Positions 49,956 to 59,161 of a stretch of DNA of 64,000 nt are shown piece after piece. How positions within the stretch are numbered: position 1 is the first letter of the stretch; each line of letters starts with the position of its first letter. Origin of the DNA: CAYNST01 sp964546435 (GTDB lineage: Bacteria; Pseudomonadota; Gammaproteobacteria; Pseudomonadales; Cellvibrionaceae). Below the pieces are notes generated by a model. That model saw only the letters and a list, made by a program, of their open reading frames with translations. It made no database searches and was not told the origin of the DNA. Both the position numbers and the translations under genes were made by a program. The stretch covers positions 8,427-72,426 of the forward strand of contig CAZJKJ010000012.1 of assembly GCA_964546435.1 (NCBI GenBank), given 5' to 3'.

Positions 49956-51269
49956 TCAGAAACTTTCCGAGAATGAAAGGCTGAAGCCGACGCGGCGGGG
50001 CACCTTGCTGCCGTCGACTTCAATTTCGTCCAGACCTACCTCAGCATCGAGGGAGAGACTGTTGAACAGAGTGAAACCCATGGCGACACTGCTCAGTTCT
50101 GACCCGGCCAGATTCTGCCGATAACCCAGCCGCAAATCGGGGATCCAGCGACTGGCGAAGTCATAGCCGGCCGAGGCGTGGAACCACTGGTACTCACTGC
50201 CGACCATATCCTCATGGGCGGCGAGATCGGTGGCGGCTGCAAGCACGAAGCGCGGCGTTACAAAGTAAGCGGCATCTACCGTACCGATGGCATGTCGGGT
50301 ATGGACTTCGTGTGCTTTTACGCGGCCTTCCTGCTGAATAAAGTAGGCGGCCGCTTCGCAGTTGCTGCGTGCAACACCGCCGTCTTCGAGATCGCCACAG
50401 TTTTCGCCAATCACGCCGTAATCGAACTCGGGAGAATTGATGCTGTGAATGGTCAGGCCGGCGCGATAGCGTGGCGCCACCCAGGTCAAACCGACGTCGA
50501 TCGCCACATTGGTGGTGGCGACACGATAGTGTTTGTATTCGTCCTCGATCACATCCTCAATGTCTTTACCATCCAGCGCCTGAAGCCGGAAAATCTGCTT
50601 GCTCAATTCCATGTTGATCAGATTCAGTTTCAGGCCGCCGTACAGGCGTCCACCCCATTTTTCGGCCGCCACTTCCCCAAAAATCGGGCGGCTGTAACCC
50701 AGCGCAATGCGTTGTTCCAGACCGCTTTTAAGGTACGCCGAGCTGGCGGTGGTGAACTTGGTGTTCTGATTGTCGTAGGCGATTGGGGCGTCGAGAACGC
50801 GCGCGTGCACCTGGGTCAGAAACTCCGCTTCCACAAAGAAAGTGCCGGAAAACTCGCTGGGCCGCCAATACAGCGGCGTTAGCGGTGCAGTGACGGCAGC
50901 CTGGACCCGCACATAGCCCTCGGTCCCCATCTGTTCGAGCACCCGGTTGAAACGGTTCAAGGTTTCTTCGATGGAGTCATCGGTTGCAGACGGATCGTCG
51001 AGCAGGTCAATCAATTCATCGACCTCATCCACGAAATTGTTCATGTTGCCAAACTCGGCATCCACCGCCACGATCGGCAGATAGTTGAATCGCAAGCGTT
51101 CGTCGGCGCGGACAGCCAGGTCTGCCATCGCCGGATTGTGGCGGGCAGCGGAGATTGAATAGGCGCTGGAAACCGGACCGAGCGTCAGGCTCGCCCCTGT
51201 GTGAAGGGTGGTGGCATGCGCAACCAAAGGGCTGAATGCAGCCAGAATGACAACGTACAGTCGGTTCAC
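49956..51269 (-). CDS. Outer-membrane beta-barrel protein of the TraF_2 type
   Basis: The 437-residue product has a signal peptide (MNRLYVVILAAFSPLVAHA), a start of the mature chain with SAYSISAARHNPAMADL, and then many amphipathic strands ending in Phe (VGFSLSFSESF), as in outer-membrane barrels. The SARHNPAM pattern and length fit the chromosomal family often annotated as conjugal transfer protein TraF (TraF_2), which is not tied to conjugation. An acidic helical insert (EVDELIDLLDDPSATDDSIEE) lies near residue 80. The adjacent lipoprotein may be its partner. Confidence 0.72.
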   Translation of the reverse strand: MNRLYVVILAAFSPLVAHATTLHTGASLTLGPVSSAYSISAARHNPAMADLAVRADERLRFNYLPIVAVDAEFGNMNNFVDEVDELIDLLDDPSATDDSIEETLNRFNRVLEQMGTEGYVRVQAAVTAPLTPLYWRPSEFSGTFFVEAEFLTQVHARVLDAPIAYDNQNTKFTTASSAYLKSGLEQRIALGYSRPIFGEVAAEKWGGRLYGGLKLNLINMELSKQIFRLQALDGKDIEDVIEDEYKHYRVATTNVAIDVGLTWVAPRYRAGLTIHSINSPEFDYGVIGENCGDLEDGGVARSNCEAAAYFIQQEGRVKAHEVHTRHAIGTVDAAYFVTPRFVLAAATDLAAHEDMVGSEYQWFHASAGYDFASRWIPDLRLGYRQNLAGSELSSVAMGFTLFNSLSLDAEVGLDEIEVDGSKVPRRVGFSLSFSESF

Positions 51270-51595
51270 GGAGACTCCCGGTGGCTTTTATCCAGATAGT
51301 GGCGGTAGGGTGAGTCAGGTGAATACCGTTAAGAGAGAAGCCCTCAAAGCGATTGCACCGACTGTCGTTAAATCCAACGAGCCATGGCGCAAACCCTCCA
51401 TGGCGCTAAAAAATTCTAATGCTGCAGTGTTTTAATAACAGCATTGAAAACTCTTAAGCGCCAGGCTTATAAAAAGACAGTCTGATTAGTACGAAATTGA
51501 TAGTGGAACGCAATAGGTCGAGCCGCCGGATGAAGTCCGCGCGGGCAGGGAGAATGGCTTTCGGTGTGGGGCGACGGCGGAACAATTCCCCGCCG
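51270..51595. other. Intergenic region upstream of the barrel gene (326 bases)
   Basis: No gene is seen. The inverted pair AATGCTG/CAGCATT (51419-51445) followed, on the minus strand, by a T run could be a terminator for the SMI1-like gene. CCATGGCGC occurs twice 14 bases apart near 51380-51405. Confidence 0.35.
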
Positions 51596-52003
51596 TCAGG
51601 CCTGTGCGAGCCAGACGTCTCGCGCCCAGTGCCATATGGATTCCCAGTTGCGGTCGGTCAACCGGTGTTTTGTCGTCCATTCAAACACGACGCCCACCTC
51701 GTCAATGCAGTAGAAGCCTCCGGGAAATTCGCAGATGGGAATGAGATGGCGAGGCACGCCCGTTTGCCAGGCGTTGGCGGCCACATCGGGGAGGTAGGTG
51801 TGGGAATGGGCGTCAGCGACGGTGGCAGGCTCGAGATTTCCCAGCACCAGGTCGCTGACGGTCATCAGGAATTCGAAATAATCCGCCGGTACCGAGATCA
51901 GTAACAGTTCCTGGGCGGTTAAAATGTCGTCTTCCTCCGGCAAGTCCAGCGGTACCGGCACGGTCTCCGCGTGTTCCCGCAGTTCTTCAATAATTTCTTC
52001 CAT
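51596..52003 (-). CDS. SMI1/KNR4 (SUKH) family protein
   Basis: The 135-residue acidic product begins MEEIIEELREHAETVPVPLDLP and has the SUKH core EFLMTVSDLVLGNLEPATV, SHTYLPDVAANAWQTGVP, IPICEFPGGFYCIDEVG, ending with W-rich ESIWHWARDVWL. Related single genes sit near uvrA in Pseudomonas-type genomes and are not clearly part of a toxin-immunity pair, so its role may be house-keeping. It follows uvrA on the same strand by 71 bases. ATG 52003 is chosen; the frame is open to 52135. Confidence 0.82.
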   Translation of the reverse strand: MEEIIEELREHAETVPVPLDLPEEDDILTAQELLLISVPADYFEFLMTVSDLVLGNLEPATVADAHSHTYLPDVAANAWQTGVPRHLIPICEFPGGFYCIDEVGVVFEWTTKHRLTDRNWESIWHWARDVWLAQA

Positions 52004-52074
52004 TGATGGACCACTTTGCTTGATGAATTCGGTTGATAAATTGGCGTCGCCGGGGCAGTCGCGGTGGAACCGGA

Positions 52075-54903
52075 TCAGCGGTTGCCCAGGAGCGGTTTCA
52101 GAAAGCGGCCGGTATGGGACTCCGGGACCGAGCAAATCCCTTCGGGTGTGCCTTCGGCGATGATCTGGCCGCCGCCGCTACCGCCTTCCGGACCGAGGTC
52201 TATGACCCAGTCCGCGGTTTTGATGACATCCAGATTGTGTTCAATCACTACCACGGTGTTACCTCGGTCCCGCAGACGGTGCAGTACCACCAGCAACTGC
52301 TGGATATCGTGAAAATGAAGCCCGGTCGTGGGTTCATCCAGAATGTAAAGCGTTTTGCCGGTGTCGCGCTTGGACAGTTCCCGGGAAAGCTTGATGCGCT
52401 GGGCTTCCCCGCCGGACAAAGTCGTCGCCGGCTGACCCAGCCGGATGTACGACAGCCCCACCTCCATCAAGGTTTGCAGGCGGGTGGCGATGGCGGGAAC
52501 TGCATCAAAGAACAAGCGGGCATCCTCGACCGTCATGTCGAGCACTTCATGAACGTTCTTTCCCTTGTACCGGACTTCCAGTGTTTCCCGGTTATAACGT
52601 TTGCCCTGGCATAGATCGCAGGGCACGAATATGTCGGGCAGAAAATGCATTTCCACTTTCACCATCCCGTCACCCTGACAGGCTTCACAGCGACCACCTT
52701 TGACGTTGAAGCTGAAGCGGCCGGCTTTATAACCCCGCGCGCGCGCTTCCTGAGTGCCAGCGAACAGTTCGCGAATGGGCGTGAAAATATTGGTGTAGGT
52801 CGCCGGATTGGATCGCGGCGTGCGGCCAATCGGGCTCTGGTCGATGTCCACGCACTTGTCGAGTTTGAGCAGCCCCTGGATGCTGTCGTAGGGCGCCGGT
52901 GTCAGCGTGAAGGCCATGTTCAGGTTGATGGCGGCGACTGGGTACAGGGTATTGTTGATTAAAGTCGATTTGCCACTGCCGGACACGCCCGTTACACAGG
53001 TCATCAGTCCCAGCGGCAGGCTAAGTGTGATATTGCGGAGGTTATTCCCCCGAGCGCCTGCGAGTATCAGCATTTGCTCGGCCTGGGGTGCGTGTCGCTC
53101 GGCGGGTATTTCGATGGATTGCTTACCGGAAAGATAGGCACCGGTGATCGAGCGCGGCGCGGACATTATGTCCTGCAACGACCCCTGGGCAATGACCTCA
53201 CCGCCATGCACACCCGCGCCCGGTCCAATATCGATAATGTGGTCGGCACTCCGGATGGCGTCTTCGTCGTGCTCCACGACAATGACGGTATTACCCAGAT
53301 CGCGTAAATGAAGAAGCGATCCCAGCAAGCGGTCATTATCCCGCTGGTGCAGCCCGATAGAGGGTTCGTCGAGGATGTACATCACGCCGACAAGGCCCGC
53401 ACCGATCTGGCTGGCTAGCCTGATCCGCTGCGCTTCGCCTCCCGATAATGAATTGGCGCTCCGGCTCAGGGTCAGGTAGTTCAAGCCGACATCGACAAGA
53501 AAGCGCAGGCGTTCGCGAAGCTCTTTCAGAATCTTGTCGGCAATTTTCCCCCGCGCTCCGGTGAACGCCAGTTGCCCGAAATACCCGCAGGCTTCACCGA
53601 CCGGCAGCTCCGATATTTCCGGCAGGGTTTTCCCGTCGACATAAACATTGCGGGCATCCGGGCGCAGTCGCGTGCCCTGACAGTCCGGACATTGCCTGCT
53701 GATGAGATATTTCGCCAGCTCTTCACGCACGCTGGCCGATTCGGTGTCCCGGTAGCGCCGCTCAAAATTGGGGATTATGCCTTCGAATGTGTGGGATCGC
53801 CTGACGATATCGCCGCGCTCGTTGGCGTACTGGAAGCTGATGCTTTCGTCGCCCGATCCGTGCAAAACGATATCTTTTAGCGTTTGCGCCAGAGATTCCC
53901 AGGTACTGTCCAGATCGAACCGGTAATGGTTCGCCAGCGACATCAGCATGTGAAAGTAGTACAGATTGCGTTTATCCCAGCCGCGGATCGCGCCGTCGGC
54001 GAGCGACAACTCGGGACGATGGACGATTTTTTCTTCCGAAAAAAACTGTTTGACTCCAAGTCCGTCGCAGCTGGGACAGGCGCCAGCCGGGTTGTTGAAC
54101 GAAAACAGACGGGGTTCGAGTTCAGACAGTGAATAATCGCAAAAGGGGCAGGCGTGTTTTGCTGAAAATAGCTGATCTTCCTGCTCGCCATCCATAAAGC
54201 CGATGCTGACGATTCCCTCGGCAAGTTGCAGGGCGGTCTCGAAACTGTCCGCCAGGCGCTGCGCCATGTCGTCGCGGACACGAAAGCGGTCAATCACCAC
54301 TTCAATGGTGTGTTTCTTCTTCTTGTCCAGCGCTGGCGTATCGTCCAGGTCGACGACCAGCCCATCAACTCGCACACGCACATAACCGTCGCGTCGCAAC
54401 GATTCCAGAACATGCAGATGTTCGCCCTTGCGATCCCGGACCACCGGCGCCAGCAGCATGAGGCGCGTCCCCTCAGCAATGGTCATGACATGATCGACCA
54501 TTTCCGAAACGGTCTGGGCCGACAGGGGAGTGCCGTGGGTCGGGCAGCGGGGCTCGCCGATACGGGCAAACAGCAAGCGCAGATAATCGTAGATTTCAGT
54601 GATGGTGCCAACGGTGGAGCGCGGGTTGTGCGAGGTGGATTTTTGTTCGATGGAAATGGCCGGACTCAGGCCCTCGACATGATCAACGTCGGGCTTTTCC
54701 ATGATCGACAGGAATTGACGTGCATACGACGAGAGGGATTCGACATAGCGCCGCTGTCCTTCGGCATAGAGCGTATCGAATGCAAGCGATGATTTGCCCG
54801 AACCCGACAAGCCGGTGATCACCACCAGTTTGTCGCGCGGAATATCCAGATCAAGATTTTTCAGGTTATGCGTGCGCGCGCCGCGGACGATAATCTTTTC
54901 CAC
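52075..54903 (-). CDS. uvrA: Excinuclease ABC subunit A
   Basis: UvrA recognises bulky DNA damage with UvrB and starts nucleotide excision repair. The 942-residue product has two ABC ATPase halves: ITGLSGSGKSSLAFDTLYAEGQRRYVESLS at the start and VTGVSGSGKSTLINNTLYP later. The zinc-binding Cys pairs are CPFCDY...CPSC and CEACQGDG...CDLC, and two ABC signatures with Walker B are present (LSGGEAQRIRLASQIG, LSGGEAQRIKLSRELS). The start is ATG 54903. I found no LexA-type operator upstream, so SOS control is not evident. Confidence 0.96.
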   Translation of the reverse strand: MEKIIVRGARTHNLKNLDLDIPRDKLVVITGLSGSGKSSLAFDTLYAEGQRRYVESLSSYARQFLSIMEKPDVDHVEGLSPAISIEQKSTSHNPRSTVGTITEIYDYLRLLFARIGEPRCPTHGTPLSAQTVSEMVDHVMTIAEGTRLMLLAPVVRDRKGEHLHVLESLRRDGYVRVRVDGLVVDLDDTPALDKKKKHTIEVVIDRFRVRDDMAQRLADSFETALQLAEGIVSIGFMDGEQEDQLFSAKHACPFCDYSLSELEPRLFSFNNPAGACPSCDGLGVKQFFSEEKIVHRPELSLADGAIRGWDKRNLYYFHMLMSLANHYRFDLDSTWESLAQTLKDIVLHGSGDESISFQYANERGDIVRRSHTFEGIIPNFERRYRDTESASVREELAKYLISRQCPDCQGTRLRPDARNVYVDGKTLPEISELPVGEACGYFGQLAFTGARGKIADKILKELRERLRFLVDVGLNYLTLSRSANSLSGGEAQRIRLASQIGAGLVGVMYILDEPSIGLHQRDNDRLLGSLLHLRDLGNTVIVVEHDEDAIRSADHIIDIGPGAGVHGGEVIAQGSLQDIMSAPRSITGAYLSGKQSIEIPAERHAPQAEQMLILAGARGNNLRNITLSLPLGLMTCVTGVSGSGKSTLINNTLYPVAAINLNMAFTLTPAPYDSIQGLLKLDKCVDIDQSPIGRTPRSNPATYTNIFTPIRELFAGTQEARARGYKAGRFSFNVKGGRCEACQGDGMVKVEMHFLPDIFVPCDLCQGKRYNRETLEVRYKGKNVHEVLDMTVEDARLFFDAVPAIATRLQTLMEVGLSYIRLGQPATTLSGGEAQRIKLSRELSKRDTGKTLYILDEPTTGLHFHDIQQLLVVLHRLRDRGNTVVVIEHNLDVIKTADWVIDLGPEGGSGGGQIIAEGTPEGICSVPESHTGRFLKPLLGNR

Positions 54904-55002
54904 AGTTCCCCCAGAAACCAGCGGTGGCAGTCAGAGCTTTTAGCCGGGCTGCAAGTATACGCAAGAACCGGAAGGATCGTAGCAAGGGGATAATTGAAGG
55001 CG

Positions 55003-55770
55003 TTAAAGATCTTCCAGATCGCGAACCCAGTTGCTCGCTTCCAGCCGGTTGCGCACGCCAATCTTTTTATACACGTTATAAAGATGACTCTTGACTGTAT
55101 GCTCACTGACGTCCAAAGCCGAAGCGATGTCCATATTGGTGGCGCCGTCCTTGATCAGCTTAAGAATCTGGCGCTCGCGTTTGGTTAACTTGATATCGCT
55201 GCGCTTGGAAGAGGGCGCACGGCGGTTCTTTTCCAGAAAATGATGGAGCAGCCGGCGCGGCACCCAGTACTCACCGCGCAGCAGCGACTGCAGGCCGCGG
55301 ATCAACTGGTCCTGGGTGGAATCGGAGAAGAAGATGCCCGATATGCAGGGCCAGTCAAGCAGCTCTTCGTGCTGGGAATCATGTTCAGCATTGAGCAAGG
55401 CTGCGTTCACGTTTTCTTCAAGATCATTGATGTCGCTGATCAGGGCGCGAAGGTTCTGGATGTCATGTCCCTGACAATCAACAAGGATAAGATCGTTACC
55501 GAGAATGCCGGTTGGCAATGTCGTCAGTTCATTGCTGTCCAGACCCGCGGATGTGCGCTCTCTGGACTGATTGTGGGTCACCTTGCACTGCGCGCCTACC
55601 GTCTGCCCGATAAGGTCGGCCAGAAGCGCGGTTTGCATGCTCTTGTTTAACGAATAGAGATAGATGCAACCAGGCCTCGCTGCATCCTTGGTGAGATCAT
55701 TTGGGCTCGTAGTCACAAGCGTGTCTGCCTTGTTTATCATCTTGTCCATTGCCGAATTCATCGAAGTCAT
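55003..55770 (-). CDS. LuxR family regulator, CsgD/VpsT-like
   Basis: The 255-residue product has an N-terminal receiver-like domain without the phosphorylation-site pattern, with YLYSLNKSMQTALLADLIGQ, and a C-terminal LuxR-type helix-turn-helix (LTKRERQILKLIKDGATNMDIASALDVSEHTVKSHLYNVYKKIGVRNR). The linker LLRGEYWVPRRLLHHFLE contains W-V-P-R at the place where VpsT-type regulators have the c-di-GMP-binding W[FLM][TS]R. It is 99 bases upstream of uvrA on the same strand. Members of this family control biofilm matrix or curli genes. Confidence 0.82.
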   Translation of the reverse strand: MTSMNSAMDKMINKADTLVTTSPNDLTKDAARPGCIYLYSLNKSMQTALLADLIGQTVGAQCKVTHNQSRERTSAGLDSNELTTLPTGILGNDLILVDCQGHDIQNLRALISDINDLEENVNAALLNAEHDSQHEELLDWPCISGIFFSDSTQDQLIRGLQSLLRGEYWVPRRLLHHFLEKNRRAPSSKRSDIKLTKRERQILKLIKDGATNMDIASALDVSEHTVKSHLYNVYKKIGVRNRLEASNWVRDLEDL

Positions 55771-56050
55771 CGCCGGCCAGCATCGAACAAGCTTGGCGTC
55801 ATGGTGAAAGTTGCGCGATTGTAACTTAAGAGCCGCCGGTGTACTAGGGAACCTCTATACAGACTCGACCAGAATTGCATGGGCAAACCCGCGCGCGGAG
55901 GGCTGTCCTGATTGAAATCCGGCGCAAAGGCGATCCAACGTCGGGGCCTTCCACCCGGAGGTGCGGGTGGTCAGAGATACAGAGACGCGGTTACTACCGG
56001 TCCACCTGCCAGACTGGTAGAATTGCGCCCTTTTTCGAGGGTTCCAGTCA

Positions 56051-57445
56051 GTGAGCGGCAGCAGCAGACCAGTATCCGAGTGGCGCATCGTCTTTTCACT
56101 GGCAGCGCTGTATGTCTTTCGCATGCTCGGGTTGTTCATGGTGTTTCCCGTCATGATGCTTTACGGCATGGATTACGAGGAAGCAACGCCCATGCTTCTC
56201 GGTCTGGCGCTGGGTTGCTACGGGATGACCCAGGCGGTCTTTCAGATTCCCCTCGGGCTACTGTCGGATGTCTGGGGGCGCAAGCCGATTATCGTCTGCG
56301 GACTTATCCTCTTTGCGGCCGGCAGCATCATGGCAGCGATGGCAACCGATGTCTGGGGCCTGATCATAGGCCGGGCAATTCAAGGTTCCGGAGCGATTGC
56401 AGGCGCAGTCCTGGCGCTGGTTGGCGACCTCACATCCGAGCAGAACAGGACGCGGGCCATGGCCCTCATCGGCGTTTCGATTGGCGTATCCTTTTCAGTC
56501 GCCATGGTTATGGGCCCGGCACTGGCGGCCTTTGGTGGTCTGGCGGCGGTGTTCTGGTTGTCGGGTTTGCTGGCGCTGGTGGGTATCGCAGTCCTTTACG
56601 TGTTCGTTCCTGAGCCACCGCAATTGACGAGTTCCGAGCACAAGCCGGTACCGCAGATGGTCCGTCAGGTCATCAACAATCCGGATCTGCTGCGTCTCGA
56701 TTTCGGCGTTTTCTCTTTGCATTTTGTGCTGACGGCAGCGTTCGTCGCCGTTCCGGTAGCGCTGGCGGCCGAGGGGGTTGCGGTGACGTCCCACTGGCGT
56801 TACTACCTGCCGATCATGGCCGGTTCCTTCGTCGTCATGCTCCCGTTCATCTACCTGGGAGAGCGCAAGCGAAGGCTCAAGCCGGTATTCGTAGGCGCAG
56901 TGGTTGTTCTGGCCTGTGCGGAGCTCATCATGAGCCTGGCTGGCGCGTTGTGGCACTGGGTGACGGGGCTGTTTGTATTCTTTGTGGCGTTCAATCTGCT
57001 GGAGGCGACGCTGCCGTCCCTGGTCAGCAAGCAGGCGCCGGCGGGGAGCAAAGGGACCGCCATGGGTATCTACTCCACCTGTCAGTTCCTGGGTGCGGCA
57101 ACCGGTGGCGCAACCGGCGGGGTGGTGTATTCAGCCTATGGTCTCGCCGGGGTGTTTGTCATGGGGCTGGCCGTGTGCGTAATCTGGGCCGCCGCGGCGC
57201 TGGGGATGCGCCCGCCCCGATATTTGCAGACCATTACCACACCCTGCGCACAGGCAGTATCGGAAAAGGCCCTGATCGATGGCGTGCCGGGTGTGGTTGA
57301 GGCGCGCTGGGTCGAACCCCTTTCGAATCTGTATCTCAAGGTCGACGGTGACCTGTTCCAATACGAGAACCTGCAAAACTTTCTTCACTCGGCGGGCGTG
57401 AACCCGGTCGCGAAGCCGGCAGATTTTCTGCCGCACACGGGTTAG
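56051..57445 (+). CDS. MFS transporter with C-terminal ferredoxin-like domain (YajR type)
   Basis: The 464-residue product has twelve membrane helices of the major facilitator superfamily, with motif A in GLLSDVWGRKPII. After the last helix a soluble tail (ALIDGVPGVVEARWVEPLSNLYLKVDGDLFQYENLQNFL) forms a small alpha/beta domain like the YAM domain of YajR. The position between uvrA and ssb matches other gammaproteobacteria. The start is GTG 56051. The substrate is unknown. Confidence 0.88.
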   Translation: MSGSSRPVSEWRIVFSLAALYVFRMLGLFMVFPVMMLYGMDYEEATPMLLGLALGCYGMTQAVFQIPLGLLSDVWGRKPIIVCGLILFAAGSIMAAMATDVWGLIIGRAIQGSGAIAGAVLALVGDLTSEQNRTRAMALIGVSIGVSFSVAMVMGPALAAFGGLAAVFWLSGLLALVGIAVLYVFVPEPPQLTSSEHKPVPQMVRQVINNPDLLRLDFGVFSLHFVLTAAFVAVPVALAAEGVAVTSHWRYYLPIMAGSFVVMLPFIYLGERKRRLKPVFVGAVVVLACAELIMSLAGALWHWVTGLFVFFVAFNLLEATLPSLVSKQAPAGSKGTAMGIYSTCQFLGAATGGATGGVVYSAYGLAGVFVMGLAVCVIWAAAALGMRPPRYLQTITTPCAQAVSEKALIDGVPGVVEARWVEPLSNLYLKVDGDLFQYENLQNFLHSAGVNPVAKPADFLPHTG

Positions 57446-57599
57446 ACTGGCGGGCAATCGAAATTGACTGACGGTGTGTGTTTTGCGCAGTCTGCACCGG
57501 CCTGTTCCCGTTCGTGTGAGCTTGCGCCGGCAATGCAGGTGCGTGGTGCGGGAGCCGGCTGGCAAGCTTCATTGACATGATCAAATCGAGGAGATAATA

Positions 57600-58109
57600 G
57601 TGGCACGTGGCATAAACAAGGTAATTCTGATAGGCAATCTCGGCGGCGATCCGGAAACTCGCTATACCCCGAGCGGCAGCGCCATCACCAATATCAATCT
57701 TGCAACTTCCGAGTCCTGGAAAGACAAGCAGACCGGTCAGACGCAGGAGCGTACCGAATGGCATCGCGTCGTATTCTTCAATCGGCTGGCGGAAATTGCC
57801 GGTGAATATTTGCGCAAGGGCAGCAAAGTGTACGTGGAAGGATCATTGCGAACGCGGAAATGGCAGGACCAGGCGGGCGTGGACCGTTACACCACAGAGA
57901 TTGTCGCCAACGAAATGCAGATGCTGGACAGCAAGGGTGGCAGTTCGGATTACAGTGGCGCAGGCGCTCCGTATCAGGACGATCAAAGCAGCAGTAACTT
58001 CAGCGCCCCTCGCCAGGCCCCGGCCTCCCGGCCTGCAGTGGCCAATGCACCCCAAAACAATTCCCCCAAACCTGACTTCGACGGTTTCGATGACGATATT
58101 CCGTTTTAA
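57600..58109 (+). CDS. ssb: Single-stranded DNA-binding protein
   Basis: Ssb coats single-stranded DNA during replication and repair. The 169-residue product has the OB fold (INKVILIGNLGGDPETRYTPSG, WHRVVFFNRLAEIAGEYLRKGSKVYVEGSL), a Gln/Ser/Pro-rich linker and the conserved acidic tail DFDGFDDDIPF that binds partner proteins, including the HolD/HolC complex. The start is GTG 57600 with GAGGAG upstream. Confidence 0.96.
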   Translation: MARGINKVILIGNLGGDPETRYTPSGSAITNINLATSESWKDKQTGQTQERTEWHRVVFFNRLAEIAGEYLRKGSKVYVEGSLRTRKWQDQAGVDRYTTEIVANEMQMLDSKGGSSDYSGAGAPYQDDQSSSNFSAPRQAPASRPAVANAPQNNSPKPDFDGFDDDIPF

Positions 58110-58227
58110 GGCGGGATGCAAAGCTTCCAGTTTCCAAGCGCATTGCGCATAGTCGGTCAATTCACTATTCCGTGATTTGAATCGATGGCGGCTTAGTGCG
58201 ATGATTCACGGCAAATGACTGGGAGAT

Positions 58228-59130
58228 ATGCATTTGGCTTATCGAATTCTTGTGACCGAGGGTCAGTCACCGATCGGTGCCGCGCTTTGCAAGGCGCTTG
58301 AAAATTTTACATACATGACTATCTGTCCGGTAGCGGGCAAAGTCGACTGGCAGGATGCCGCCAGTGTCCGTGCCCTGTTGACCGAAGCAGAGCCGGATGT
58401 GGTAGTGAATACGCTGCTGTGGGCCAATGCGGACTTGCAGGCACTGCCAATGGATGTGGCTACTGTGGTAGCCGTTTTCAAGGAACTGAAGGTGCGCATG
58501 GTGCACTTGTCTTCCCATGAAGTCTTCTCGACGCAAGAACAGATAGAGCCGCTATCCGAAACGGCCCAGGCAGCGCCCGACAGTCCACGGGGGAATCTTT
58601 TTCATGGCGTGGAACAGTTACTGACTGCGCAGGACCGCTGCCTGGTTTTGCGGTTGAGCTGGCTGCTCGACTGGCCCAACGGAATACTCGATCAGGTTTG
58701 TCACGGTTTGCTTAATGGCAATGAATTTCCGGTGACTGACGCCTGGCGCGCATCGCCCACCCAGATTGGAGATGTGGTGCGCGTTATCGTTGCGATGATT
58801 CACCAGATTTTGTGCGGGGCCGAAAACTGGGGTGTATTCCATCTCCATGCCAGCGATTCCTGCTCTGAAGCAGAATTGACGGATCTGGTGAAGCGTATTC
58901 TCCAAAAGGAATTGCGGACTAAGCTTCCGGAACTGGTCGTGGTGCCGGCCGCCCACCGCCGGATCCATTCCAATGGCTGGCTGGCCGGAGTTCGTTGTAC
59001 CAACTGCTTTGGAGTGCAACTGCGAAGCTGGCGCCAGGGTATCAAGAGTCGCGTCCTGGCCTGGCTGGGGAATCCTCAGAATCGCGATCAATGGCCCGCA
59101 ACGGGCGAGCCAAAGACCACGCACGCCTGA
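58228..59130 (+). CDS. RmlD/NAD-dependent epimerase-like protein with degenerate motifs
   Basis: The 300-residue product looks like dTDP-4-dehydrorhamnose reductase: YRILVTEGQSPIGAALCKAL at the start, DWQDAASVRALLTEAEPDVVVNTLLWAN, VRMVHLSSHEVFS, and SPTQIGDVVRVIVAMI. However, the usual TGxxGxxG is TEGQSPIG, and the catalytic YxxxK is replaced (RGNLFHGVEQLL, with Phe and Glu). It may therefore be a non-catalytic relative. It follows ssb on the same strand and converges on fabB; there are no other rhamnose genes nearby. Confidence 0.72.
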   Translation: MHLAYRILVTEGQSPIGAALCKALENFTYMTICPVAGKVDWQDAASVRALLTEAEPDVVVNTLLWANADLQALPMDVATVVAVFKELKVRMVHLSSHEVFSTQEQIEPLSETAQAAPDSPRGNLFHGVEQLLTAQDRCLVLRLSWLLDWPNGILDQVCHGLLNGNEFPVTDAWRASPTQIGDVVRVIVAMIHQILCGAENWGVFHLHASDSCSEAELTDLVKRILQKELRTKLPELVVVPAAHRRIHSNGWLAGVRCTNCFGVQLRSWRQGIKSRVLAWLGNPQNRDQWPATGEPKTTHA

Positions 59131-59161
59131 GTCAGGGGACGCGGGCGGCGCCCTCCCGACA

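Noticed and set aside
49956..51269. TraF-type protein as a sign of a conjugative element
   Set aside because: No other transfer, relaxase, integrase or partition gene is present; this barrel family is common on chromosomes.
51596..52003. SMI1/KNR4-like gene as immunity protein of a toxin system
   Set aside because: No toxin, secretion marker or other immunity gene is nearby, and the position beside uvrA suggests a conserved stand-alone gene.
54904..55002. Search for a LexA operator before uvrA
   Set aside because: No CTGT-N8-ACAG palindrome was found, so SOS regulation is not claimed.
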